DNA from: Desulfobacterales bacterium
GTDB lineage: Bacteria; Desulfobacterota; Desulfobacteria; Desulfobacterales; UBA5852
Reading direction: 5' to 3'
NCBI GenBank assembly: GCA_030066455.1
Contig: JASJBQ010000338.1
Span: 1-5,051 of the forward strand
DNA length: 5,051 nt
Shown here: positions 1-5,051 of the stretch, piece by piece
Layout of the letters: every line of letters starts with the position of its first letter
Numbering within the stretch: the stretch's first letter is position 1
The notes under the pieces: generated by a model
Databases searched by the model: none
Seen by the model: only the letters and a program-made list of their open reading frames with translations
What the model was told of the DNA's origin: nothing
Translations under genes and position numbers: made by a program

Positions 1-521
1 CTGCACTTTTCGTCTCGAAATTCATCGGCGGTGTAGACGGTTCCCAGCGCCACATCGGGGCGCCCCCGTTTCCTTTGGTCCCAGTACTGCCTGTTCCGGG
101 TTTTGCGCAGCGTCTCGTATTTTTCGGTGATATCACGATAGCCGCCCTGGGAGGCCCCCGCTGAAGCGGCGGGATGTTGGCGGGCCCGGGGCGAATTTTC
201 TGCCGACCGTTCGCGGGCCGATTTTTCGGGGCGCACGCTGGCTTCCGGGCGGCTGCCCGAAGTAAAGCTCCCGCCAGTTGCTGGGCCGCTCCAGTTGTTG
301 TAAACGCGGCGCATGCGGTAATTGCCGGGCGGACCTCCGCGTATGCCGCCCCCATAGCCGCCGCCGCCATAGCCGCCACCGAATCCACCACCACCACCTC
401 CTCCTCCACCGCCACCGCCGCCACCACCGCCGAATGCCATGGCTTCGGTGCCGGCAGACAGGAGGAATGCAGCCAACGCTGCCAGGGTCATGATATTCAT
501 GATGGGTTGTGCCGTCCGCAT
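1..521 (-). CDS. Glycine-rich secreted protein (3' end outside the window)
   Basis: An open frame runs leftward from ATG at 521 to the window edge without a stop, giving 173 complete codons. The start is fixed by an almost perfect Shine-Dalgarno (AAGGAGGT, 526-533) 4 bases upstream; internal ATGs at codons 8 and 11 lack such a site. Residues 1-29 form a Sec signal peptide: Arg2, a hydrophobic core at about 10-23, and an AMA cleavage site after Ala29. The mature part opens with 16 consecutive glycines (31-46), then F-GGG-Y-GGGG-Y-GGG (47-59), a basic patch around RMRR (69-72), a low-complexity Ser/Arg/Glu/Ala stretch (80-125), and a more regular charged, probably helical segment (130-154) with YETLRK and YWDQRKR. 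The last visible residue is Cys173. The product should be exported to the periplasm or cell surface. No catalytic motif is visible and the function is unknown. A structural or surface role is only a guess. Confidence 0.85.
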   Translation of the reverse strand, partial: MRTAQPIMNIMTLAALAAFLLSAGTEAMAFGGGGGGGGGGGGGGGGFGGGYGGGGYGGGIRGGPPGNYRMRRVYNNWSGPATGGSFTSGSRPEASVRPEKSARERSAENSPRARQHPAASAGASQGGYRDITEKYETLRKTRNRQYWDQRKRGRPDVALGTVYTADEFRDEKC

Positions 522-525
522 GGTT

Positions 526-533
526 ACCTCCTT
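526..533 (-). promoter_or_regulatory. Strong ribosome binding site of the glycine-rich protein gene
   Basis: Read on the minus strand this is AAGGAGGT, nearly the full complement of the 16S anti-Shine-Dalgarno, 4 bases before ATG 521. It settles the start in favour of 521 over the in-frame ATGs at 500 and 491, and suggests high translation. Confidence 0.85.
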
Positions 534-656
534 AGGCGTCGCGTCAGGAGAACGCAGTTTGCCGCAGCTGCAGTCGGGTTACGACCGGTTGGGTTAAATT
601 TGAAGGTTGATCGTTTGTGCGTTATGGGGCGGAATCCAAATGGCAATTTGTCTAAT

Positions 657-685
657 AGTGTAAGTTGGGCCGGCCTGGCTGTGAA
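657..685 (-). promoter_or_regulatory. Candidate sigma-70 promoter for the glycine-rich protein gene
   Basis: On the minus strand TTCACA (680-685, five of six matches to the -35 consensus) is followed after 17 bases by TACACT (657-662, four of six matches to the -10 consensus). Transcription would begin near 650 and leave a leader of about 130 bases before ATG 521. The spacing is ideal and the gap to the previous minus-strand gene is long, so an independent promoter makes sense. It is a match by eye only. Confidence 0.4.
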
Positions 686-863
686 GTCAAGCTTCGAGCG
701 TCTACAGGGTGACGCGCTGAAAAGGGATTTTAAGGAAATGGGCTGAAAATCAATGGTCACCCCTGGAGGAAAGCGGATCGGTGCTTATGCCTGGTGGGCA
801 AAGCCTATCCGGCATACCCAGGTTATGTCATCTGCCTGAACAGAACTGAAATTAAATCATCCT

Positions 864-893
864 AAAAAGCCGCCAGCCCCCTATTCGCTGCGG
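864..893 (-). terminator. Probable rho-independent terminator of the lipoprotein/DUF6515-like pair
   Basis: Read on the minus strand, CCGCAGC and GCTGGCGG form a stem of 7 pairs with one bulged base around a 9-base loop, followed at once by CTTTTT. The hairpin overlaps the 3' end of the gene, with the stop codon (881-883) lying in the loop. An alternative stem, GTCCCC with GGGGGC, uses the same sequence but lacks an adjacent T run. The position at the end of a two-gene unit supports a terminator; the short stem keeps confidence moderate. Confidence 0.45.
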
Positions 894-1543
894 GGACCTT
901 CGACCACCACATAATTCACCGAGCCGCCGGAATAGGCCTGTCGGTACCATACCCCGTCACACTCGAAATAGGTGACACCGTCGACAACCACCTCGGCTTC
1001 GCAATAGTCGTCGTCCCAGTAGTCGGATGAATAGGTCGTGCCAAGCTCTTCGCGGTGGCGCCGGTGGTGCCAGTGATCCCAGTGGTCTTCACGCCGTTCT
1101 TCACGCCGCCGGGCTTGCTTGTCACGTATTTCGGCGCGCTTTTCCAGTTGCTCTTCCGATGGGATTTCGGGCGGCGGAAGGGGTTGGGATGGCCGCGTGG
1201 GCGGCCGCTGTGTGGGACGGCTGGGCCGGCGCTGGCTTTCGGGGCGCCTGTAAGATGAGGACCGCGGCGGCCGGCGTGTGCCGGATCGATGCTTGGGCCG
1301 TGAATGGAAATTTCCCCTGCTGGCCGGCCCCGTCCGACGGTGGTGCATCCGCCCTCCGGGGCGTCCGAAACCGGCCCGACCACGGGCACCGCCCGGCCCG
1401 CCGCGGCCAATGCCACCACCGCGGCCGCCACCACGGCCGCCGCCGCCCGGCCCGCGGGCAAAGGCTTCAGACACGTCGACCAGAAAAAAGAAGGTCAGCG
1501 CAGTCAAGGCCAGCATGCACAAAGTAGGGCGCTTGATCGGCAT
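881..1543 (-). CDS. Secreted Gly/Arg/Pro-rich protein with a DUF6515-like C-terminal module
   Basis: The product has 220 residues in clear segments. Residues 1-29 are a Sec signal peptide (K4, R5; hydrophobic core 8-22; Ala-x-Ala sites ending at Ala27 or Ala29). Residues 30-65 are Gly/Arg-rich, 66-127 are basic and Pro/Arg-rich, and 130-166 form a charged, probably helical stretch ending in a His/Trp cluster (DHWDHWHHRRH, 153-163). The C-terminal module (about 178-217) reads CEAEVVVDGVTYFECDGVWY, then a Ser/Gly turn, then YVVVEGP. From memory this pattern of VVVDGVTY, GVWY and YVVVxxP is that of DUF6515, a small beta-rich domain of unknown function; a profile search is needed to confirm it. 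Cys181 and Cys195 flank the hairpin and could form a disulfide after export. ATG 1543 overlaps the stop of the upstream lipoprotein gene by one base (TGATG), and AAAAGGAG lies 7 bases upstream inside that gene, so translation is probably coupled. The role is unknown; a periplasmic or envelope location is inferred. Confidence 0.87.
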   Translation of the reverse strand: MPIKRPTLCMLALTALTFFFLVDVSEAFARGPGGGGRGGGRGGGIGRGGPGGARGRAGFGRPGGRMHHRRTGPASRGNFHSRPKHRSGTRRPPRSSSYRRPESQRRPSRPTQRPPTRPSQPLPPPEIPSEEQLEKRAEIRDKQARRREERREDHWDHWHHRRHREELGTTYSSDYWDDDYCEAEVVVDGVTYFECDGVWYRQAYSGGSVNYVVVEGPRSE

Positions 1544-2364
1544 CAGTCATCTCCTTTTGGTTTCTGCTCGCCCAGGGCCTTTTCGATCTCGACCAGAAAA
1601 GGGATGCGCTCGGCGCCCTCGGGGGGGGTGAAGCTGAAATCCATGTCGGTTATCTCGGGCGTCATATCCCAGTTTTCGAAGTCCGCCCAGAACTTGGGCT
1701 GCCCCTCTTCGTCGCGGTAGGTGATGGCAAGCCGCAAGGGCAGGGGGGCGCCTGTCTCCGGAATCCAAACCTCGAAATCGATTTCGTCGGTACGGCCGGC
1801 CAGATGCACGCAGGGCACAGCGGTCACGGCGGAAACCTCGACGAAAACGAGCTCCTCGAGCCGTTTTTCCATTTCCGCGGGGAAGTCGCTCCTGAACATG
1901 AGGGCCAGGGGGAGGCGCATCTGGAGATCGCGCAGAAAGTAAGCCAGAACCTCATCGATGCTGCCGGCCTTTGCGGTCTGGGCGAATACGTTCAGGGTCG
2001 CGTTGTAGGCCGTAACTATCTTTCCGTCGAACAATACCATGCCCTCTTCGCCGTGGCTCTTTAGGATATCGGCCCGCAGCCGGTCGGGGCGTACGATGCT
2101 AATACGGTGCCGCTCGCCAAATTCGATTTTTTGTCCCCAGTCCTGGAGCACATCGAAGCCTATCCGCACGGTGGTTTGGAATTGCTGTGCGTTGGAGACA
2201 AATTGCGCCATGCGCTCGAAATAGTCCCGCGGGTCTTCAGGTATCTGCGGGGATGCCTGCGATGCGGCTGGATCGCCGGTGCCGGTCGACGCGCAGCCTG
2301 CCATTATGAATACCAAAGCGATCATGCGAACGACGGAAAAACGGGTGGGTTTGGTGGAAATCAT
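1543..2364 (-). CDS. DUF2092-type outer-membrane lipoprotein (LolA-like fold expected)
   Basis: The frame is open from 2415, but ATG 2364 is the likely start. AAGGAGG (2373-2379) sits 8 bases upstream, and the resulting 273-residue product starts with a compact lipoprotein signal: K5, R8 and R13, a hydrophobic core at 14-22, and lipobox IMAGC with Cys24. Ala at +2 favours the outer membrane over inner-membrane retention. The mature part matches the DUF2092 family (predicted periplasmic proteins) as I remember it: a helical start DPRDYFERMAQFV (44-56), WGQKIEFGERHRISI then RPDRLRAD (92-99), LFDGK (111-115), SIDE (135-138), LPLALMF (151-157), CVHLAG (185-190), DFEVWIP (196-202), LPLRLAITY (208-216) and FTPPEGA (245-251). 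Such proteins are thought to share the half-barrel fold of LolA/LolB-like carriers of lipidated or hydrophobic ligands, but no ligand is established. The length is normal and the gene intact. It leads a coupled unit with the DUF6515-like gene; the two may act together in the periplasm, which is inference. Confidence 0.92.
   Translation of the reverse strand: MISTKPTRFSVVRMIALVFIMAGCASTGTGDPAASQASPQIPEDPRDYFERMAQFVSNAQQFQTTVRIGFDVLQDWGQKIEFGERHRISIVRPDRLRADILKSHGEEGMVLFDGKIVTAYNATLNVFAQTAKAGSIDEVLAYFLRDLQMRLPLALMFRSDFPAEMEKRLEELVFVEVSAVTAVPCVHLAGRTDEIDFEVWIPETGAPLPLRLAITYRDEEGQPKFWADFENWDMTPEITDMDFSFTPPEGAERIPFLVEIEKALGEQKPKGDD
1551..1558 (-). promoter_or_regulatory. Ribosome binding site embedded in the upstream gene
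   Basis: Minus-strand AAAAGGAG lies in the last codons (Pro-Lys-Gly-Asp-Asp) of the lipoprotein gene, 7 bases before ATG 1543. With the TGATG stop/start overlap it supports coupled translation of the two genes. Confidence 0.75.
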
Positions 2365-2372
2365 GGGGCCAT

Positions 2373-2379
2373 CCTCCTT
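2373..2379 (-). promoter_or_regulatory. Ribosome binding site that sets the lipoprotein start at 2364
   Basis: Minus-strand AAGGAGG lies 8 bases before ATG 2364. The upstream in-frame ATGs (2415 and 2388) would place 10-17 extra polar residues before the lipoprotein signal, and I see no comparable site before them. The shorter start is therefore preferred. Confidence 0.8.
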
Positions 2380-2532
2380 GAGGGCCATCTTGAGACCGTT
2401 TAATTCGTAAGTCAAGGGTTGTATCCGGCCCGATGGTTTCGGCCACTATTCGGGCGTGGCGGGTATTAACTTGAAAGCCTTATGGTTGGGATTCCGAACG
2501 CCGTAAAAGATGCTTGTCAACTACGGCCTAAA

Positions 2533-2562
2533 ATTATACCTGTAATCTATGTCGCCCCTAAA
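2533..2562 (-). promoter_or_regulatory. Candidate promoter of the lipoprotein/DUF6515-like unit
   Basis: Minus-strand TATAAT (2533-2538) is a perfect -10 hexamer. The -35 region at 18 bases spacing is poor (TTTAGG, 2557-2562), so an activator may be needed if this is used. It would give a leader of about 160 bases. A perfect TTGACA lies slightly downstream (2515-2520), but at 17-18 bases it meets only TCGGAA or CGGAAT. Either could drive the unit; neither is secure. Confidence 0.3.
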
Positions 2563-2564
2563 AC

Positions 2565-2631
2565 ATGAGCATTGCCGCCTGCCGACCGAGCAAGGATGGT
2601 ACCATTCAATATGCACGCGAGTGATGCTCAT
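2565..2631. repeat. Inverted repeat with a perfect 10-base palindrome near its centre
   Basis: ATGAGCAT (2565-2572) is repeated inverted as ATGCTCAT (2624-2631). Between them lies the palindrome ATGGTACCAT (2596-2605), centred within about 3 bases of the centre of the outer arms. Palindromes in a divergent promoter region can be operators. This could also be chance, since the arms are only 8 bases and 51 bases apart. Confidence 0.35.
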
Positions 2632-2683
2632 TACCGGAGCAAGAATTGATAACCTTGTGGCCGCAATGGGAACATAAAAGACC

Positions 2684-4435
2684 ATGAAGCTTTCTGAACG
2701 GGAAATTCTTCGCATTGTTACCGTAATCTATTGTTTTATGGTCTTTGCTTTTGCCACCTCAGAAATCGAAAGCGGTGACACGTTCTGGCAGCTTCAAACA
2801 GGCCGGCATATCGTCGACACGGGAAGCATCATCCGGCAGGATGTTTTTACGCTTACCCATGATAGGCCAAGAATTGAACATTGCTGGCTTCACGATGTCT
2901 TATTCTATCAACTCTATCGCATCAACGGTTACCATGCCATTTGTTTTTTTAAAGGTTTGCTTGTCGCCGCGATGGCCTTCGCGTTACTGTTGGCCGCCGA
3001 TGCGACCGGTGCATCTAAAAGTTATGCATTGGCCATTAGTATACCGGCCGTTGTCTTGACCGAATGGGCTTGGCTTGCCCGGCCACAACTGTGGAGCTTC
3101 CTTTTATTCGCCGTTTTTTTACTGGTTATCGAACGCTACCGGAGTAAAAAATTAAATAATGCCCTATTTATTCTTGTGCCTTTGATGATCCTGTGGTGCA
3201 ACCTCCACGCCGGGGCCATTTTGGCCTTTCCCGTCTTGGGCGCCTATCTGGTCGGGGAAGGCATTGATTTGGGTCTCAAACGATCGCAACTATCGAGCGC
3301 GGCCTTTAAGAAACTTATGGGGCTGTTTATCCTGATCATCGCAGCTACTGTGATAACCCCTTACGGCCCTTATGTCATCAAGAGTTTGTTTAGTCATGTC
3401 TTGTCCCCCAAAACCGGTAATCTCGGCGCAGCTGCATTAAGAAATCTCGATTGGAAGCGGATTACTTTCCAGGAATTCCCCATTTTTTACTATGCGATCG
3501 GTCTTACGGGATTCATCCTTTTAATCAACTGGAAACGGGTCGCCGTCAGTCATTTAATTTTGCTGGCCGGTTTGGCCTACATGGGAATCAACCAAGGCCG
3601 TCAAATCGTATTGTTTTTCTTTGGGATTTCGGCCTTGCTCCCCATGTATGTCGAGATTGCTTTCAGGCGGTTGCTGGGCAAAATGAACCCCAAGCCGCGA
3701 TTGATAGTCACAAGTGTCGGTGTCACATGCCTGTGTGTCGTTATATCTTTGCTTTCAATGAATGCTTTTGAAAAGAAGGGTTTATTCAATTCCGGTCTCA
3801 AAGCGTGGCAGTTTCCGACACAAGCGGCATCCTTTGTAAAAGCGCAGACATTGCCGGCAAATATTTACAACAGCTACGAGTGGGGGGGATATTTGGCCTG
3901 GCGACTTTTTCCCGCGTACAAGGTATTCTGGGATGCAAGAAACACTTCTCAGAAAACGATGCGGGATGGCGCTCAAATAGCAAACGGCGATTCCGGCTGG
4001 TTTGAACACCTCGATCGCTATGGCGTACAAACATTGGTGATCCTGCCATGCATGCTGCACGATGGAAGGCGTTTTGAGATCATCGATCGGCTGCTCGAAA
4101 CAACCGCCTTTTCTCTGGTATATGCTGACAGCAATGCCCTGGTCTTTGTCCGCAATGAATCCGTGAGCAGGGAATGGCTGCGCGACCACAAACTGCCGCC
4201 GAACCGCATCTATGAAACGATATTGTCGTTGACGCGTGAAATTGCGGATGCAGACCCTCGACAATACATACCCTATTTCGAGATGTTCAGGGCCTACAAT
4301 GCACTCGGCGAGCATCAAAAGGCACTCCATTCGTTGGGCACCTATCTGCAGTTGAATCCGGAAAAGGATCCGGTTGGTGAAAATGTATATCGGGCGTACT
4401 CTCAGGCCATCGCCCAAAGCCAGGGGCAAAAATAA
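2684..4435 (+). CDS. GT-C-like polytopic membrane protein with a C-terminal TPR-like segment
   Basis: The 583-residue product has about 10-11 hydrophobic segments: roughly 8-25, 85-105, 114-132, 136-151, 160-175, 176-192, 211-229, 265-281, 287-304, 307-324 and 339-358. After the first comes a long loop (26-84) with SGDTFWQLQTG (30-40), an IIRQDVFTLT stretch (49-58) and a CWLHD element (67-71). ARPQLW (132-137), WCNLHAG (171-177) and TPYGPY (225-230) follow. From memory these recur in uncharacterised proteins related to the GT-C (PMT/ArnT-type) glycosyltransferases, which move sugars from polyprenyl-phosphate carriers outside the inner membrane. Asp32 is the kind of acidic residue expected in their first loop, but activity is not proven. 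The soluble part (about 370-490) has YNSYEWGGYLAWRLFP (395-410) and VFWDARN (414-420), often seen at this position in such proteins. Residues about 525-560 look like one TPR-type helical repeat. A stop (TAA) lies three codons before ATG 2684, and the Shine-Dalgarno is weak. The gene is intact, and the flippase-like neighbour fits a lipid-linked glycan role. Confidence 0.9.
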   Translation: MKLSEREILRIVTVIYCFMVFAFATSEIESGDTFWQLQTGRHIVDTGSIIRQDVFTLTHDRPRIEHCWLHDVLFYQLYRINGYHAICFFKGLLVAAMAFALLLAADATGASKSYALAISIPAVVLTEWAWLARPQLWSFLLFAVFLLVIERYRSKKLNNALFILVPLMILWCNLHAGAILAFPVLGAYLVGEGIDLGLKRSQLSSAAFKKLMGLFILIIAATVITPYGPYVIKSLFSHVLSPKTGNLGAAALRNLDWKRITFQEFPIFYYAIGLTGFILLINWKRVAVSHLILLAGLAYMGINQGRQIVLFFFGISALLPMYVEIAFRRLLGKMNPKPRLIVTSVGVTCLCVVISLLSMNAFEKKGLFNSGLKAWQFPTQAASFVKAQTLPANIYNSYEWGGYLAWRLFPAYKVFWDARNTSQKTMRDGAQIANGDSGWFEHLDRYGVQTLVILPCMLHDGRRFEIIDRLLETTAFSLVYADSNALVFVRNESVSREWLRDHKLPPNRIYETILSLTREIADADPRQYIPYFEMFRAYNALGEHQKALHSLGTYLQLNPEKDPVGENVYRAYSQAIAQSQGQK

Positions 4436-4516
4436 AATATGGGAACGATCGATGGGCTCGGTTTCCGGAAGACGGCCTGGGGCATTTTCCCCATGCTCGC
4501 AACGTTGCGGTTGAGT

Positions 4517-4541
4517 ATCGGGCGGCACGGCGCCGCCCGGT
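4517..4541. other. GC-rich hairpin between the two plus-strand genes
   Basis: CGGGCGGC (4519-4526) and GCCGCCCG (4532-4539) form a perfect 8-pair stem with a 5-base loop, extendable by a T-G wobble and an A-T pair to 10 pairs. No T run follows, so it is not a standard rho-independent terminator. It might attenuate or stabilise the transcript, or mark a partial termination site between the two genes. Confidence 0.5.
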
Positions 4542-4602
4542 CATACACCGGATCGGCCCATAGACGCCAGGATCCTTAAAAGCCAAAAAGAAGAATCGAA
4601 GA

Positions 4603-5051
4603 TTGGACACCGCGGAAATCAGCGCCGGCAGTGAACAGGGGGGCAACCAAAGCAAGCTTTGGCTTATCGTGCGGACGATCATAAGTTTGGCCCTTCTGAT
4701 CGCGATCCTGCAGCATATTGAGAAAGCCCCGGTCCTTCAGTTGATTTTATCTGCCAGGCCAGGCTGGCTGCTGGCGGCGGCCGCCGTTGCTTTTGCAGGG
4801 CGTCTGTTTGCCGCTTTCCGGTGGTACATTTTGCTCCGAGGCCGAAATGCCTACGTCACCTTCTTTCGCGTCACCAATATCGTTTTTATTAGCTCTTTTT
4901 TGGGGATGTTGTTGCCCGGTGCAATAGGTGTCGAGGTGTTGCGCGTTTACGGCATGTCGAAAACCACTGCTGACACCGCTCTCGCAATTTCCTCCGTTCT
5001 GGTGGAGCGGTTGCTGGCCATTTTTATCCTCACGCTTTTTTCAATTGCGGG
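4603..5051 (+). CDS. Lysylphosphatidylglycerol-synthase-type transmembrane protein (flippase-like), 5' part
   Basis: The frame is open from the stop at 4561 to the window edge, giving 149 codons from the proposed TTG at 4603. Residues 19-36, 54-72, 92-105 and 127-149 are hydrophobic. Landmarks are a Trp-Leu pair in the second segment (GWLLAAAAVAFAGRL, 54-68), FRWYILLR (72-79), FFRV (87-90), SFLGMLLPGAIGVEVLRVY (98-116) and VLVERLLAIF (132-141). These match the N-terminal half of the LPG_synthase_TM/UPF0104 family, whose best-known member domain is the lipid-flipping part of MprF; other members sit in glycan and lipid loci without the synthase domain. The usual GGD before the Arg-Val-Tyr stretch is here GVE. 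The start is uncertain: no ATG occurs before 4906, TTG 4603 has only a weak AAGAAG upstream, and GTG 4669 is a poorer alternative. Whether a synthase domain follows cannot be seen. Confidence 0.85.
   Translation, partial: MDTAEISAGSEQGGNQSKLWLIVRTIISLALLIAILQHIEKAPVLQLILSARPGWLLAAAAVAFAGRLFAAFRWYILLRGRNAYVTFFRVTNIVFISSFLGMLLPGAIGVEVLRVYGMSKTTADTALAISSVLVERLLAIFILTLFSIA

Larger units (their letters stand above)
522..863. other. Intergenic region between two minus-strand genes
   Basis: This stretch holds the ribosome binding site and candidate promoter of the glycine-rich gene and a leader of about 130 bases. I see no convincing gene. A minus-strand frame at 524-760 is open but starts without a Shine-Dalgarno and has no recognisable domain. 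Short palindromes occur (GCAGCTGC around 563-571, GGCCGGCC around 668-675), and TATGCC with GGCATA flank a small GGC-AAA-GCC hairpin around 787-824. None is strong enough to name. Confidence 0.5.
2365..2683. other. Divergent intergenic region with candidate regulatory elements
   Basis: This region separates the leftward lipoprotein pair from the rightward membrane-protein gene and should carry promoters for both. It holds a TATAAT facing left, a perfect TTGACA facing left that lacks a good -10 partner, and several inverted repeats described separately. GCCCGA (2428-2433) and TCGGGC (2450-2455) form another small inverted repeat in the leftward leader. I could not find a convincing rightward promoter. 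The frame at 2521-2715 on the minus strand has no support as a gene. Confidence 0.5.

Noticed and set aside
174..746. Long plus-strand open frame (190 residues) opposite the glycine-rich gene
   Set aside because: It is the complement of the GGN-rich gene, low-complexity Ala/Thr/Ser, with no Shine-Dalgarno. The minus-strand gene has a signal peptide and a near-perfect ribosome binding site.
524..760. Minus-strand frame of 78 residues upstream of the glycine-rich gene
   Set aside because: It has no ribosome binding site or recognisable domain, it overlaps the candidate promoter, leader and ribosome binding site of the next gene, and its composition looks non-coding.
787..824. Possible hairpin with TATGCC/GGCATA arms
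   Set aside because: The arms are only 6 bases with a 19-base loop, with no T run and no suitable gene end, so it is compatible with chance.
916..1461. Second minus-strand frame inside the DUF6515-like gene, and several plus-strand frames at 1027-1720
   Set aside because: High GC content and low-complexity Gly/Arg/Pro codons keep the other frames open. None has a start signal or a sensible protein pattern.
2646..2678. Possible plus-strand promoter (TTGATA followed by CATAAA) for the GT-C-like gene
   Set aside because: The spacing is about 21 bases and the -10 match is poor; it would also start transcription almost at the start codon.
3782..4528. Antisense frame of 248 residues opposite the end of the GT-C-like gene
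   Set aside because: It lies opposite a gene with clear family motifs, has no start signal and no recognisable domain.
4439..4579. 46-residue plus-strand frame just after the GT-C-like gene
   Set aside because: ATG 4439 has only a distant AGGGG-like site, the product has no signal, membrane segment or known pattern, and it contains the GC-rich hairpin. It cannot be excluded but is unsupported.

Overview
The window reads as ordinary chromosomal DNA from a Gram-negative bacterium, coding-dense and without rRNA, tRNA, CRISPR or mobile-element signatures. A lipoprotein with an outer-membrane-type sorting position, several Sec signal peptides and strong Shine-Dalgarno sequences support a diderm host. 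The mix of a DUF2092-type lipoprotein, a DUF6515-like secreted protein and a glycine-rich secreted protein would fit a deltaproteobacterial (Desulfobacterota-like) genome, but that assignment is an inference and could be wrong.

The left half (1 to about 2400) is transcribed on the minus strand and encodes three exported proteins. In transcription order these are a DUF2092-type lipoprotein (2364-1543), a small Gly/Arg/Pro-rich protein with a DUF6515-like C-terminal module (1543-881, overlapping the lipoprotein stop by one base), and, after a gap of 359 bases, a glycine-rich secreted protein cut by the left edge (521-1). The first two are a translationally coupled pair, probably ended by a hairpin terminator at 864-893. 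The third has its own candidate promoter at 657-685. All three are predicted to leave the cytoplasm, so the region looks like a small cell-envelope cassette of unknown function.

The divergent intergenic region (2365-2683) holds a consensus-like TATAAT for the leftward pair and two nearly concentric inverted repeats. The right half is transcribed on the plus strand and is visibly richer in A+T. It holds a 583-residue polytopic membrane protein resembling the GT-C-like, ArnT/PMT-type glycosyltransferase superfamily, with a soluble C-terminal part and a short TPR-like end (2684-4435). After a gap of 167 bases that contains a GC-rich hairpin comes the start of a lysylphosphatidylglycerol-synthase-type transmembrane protein (flippase-like, UPF0104), which runs off the right edge. 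These two may belong to a lipid-linked glycan or envelope lipid locus.

No gene here can be given a secure gene symbol. The most notable points are the coupled lipoprotein/DUF6515-like pair, the matching signal-peptide boundaries of the two glycine-rich proteins, the run of 16 glycine codons, and the composition change between the two halves.
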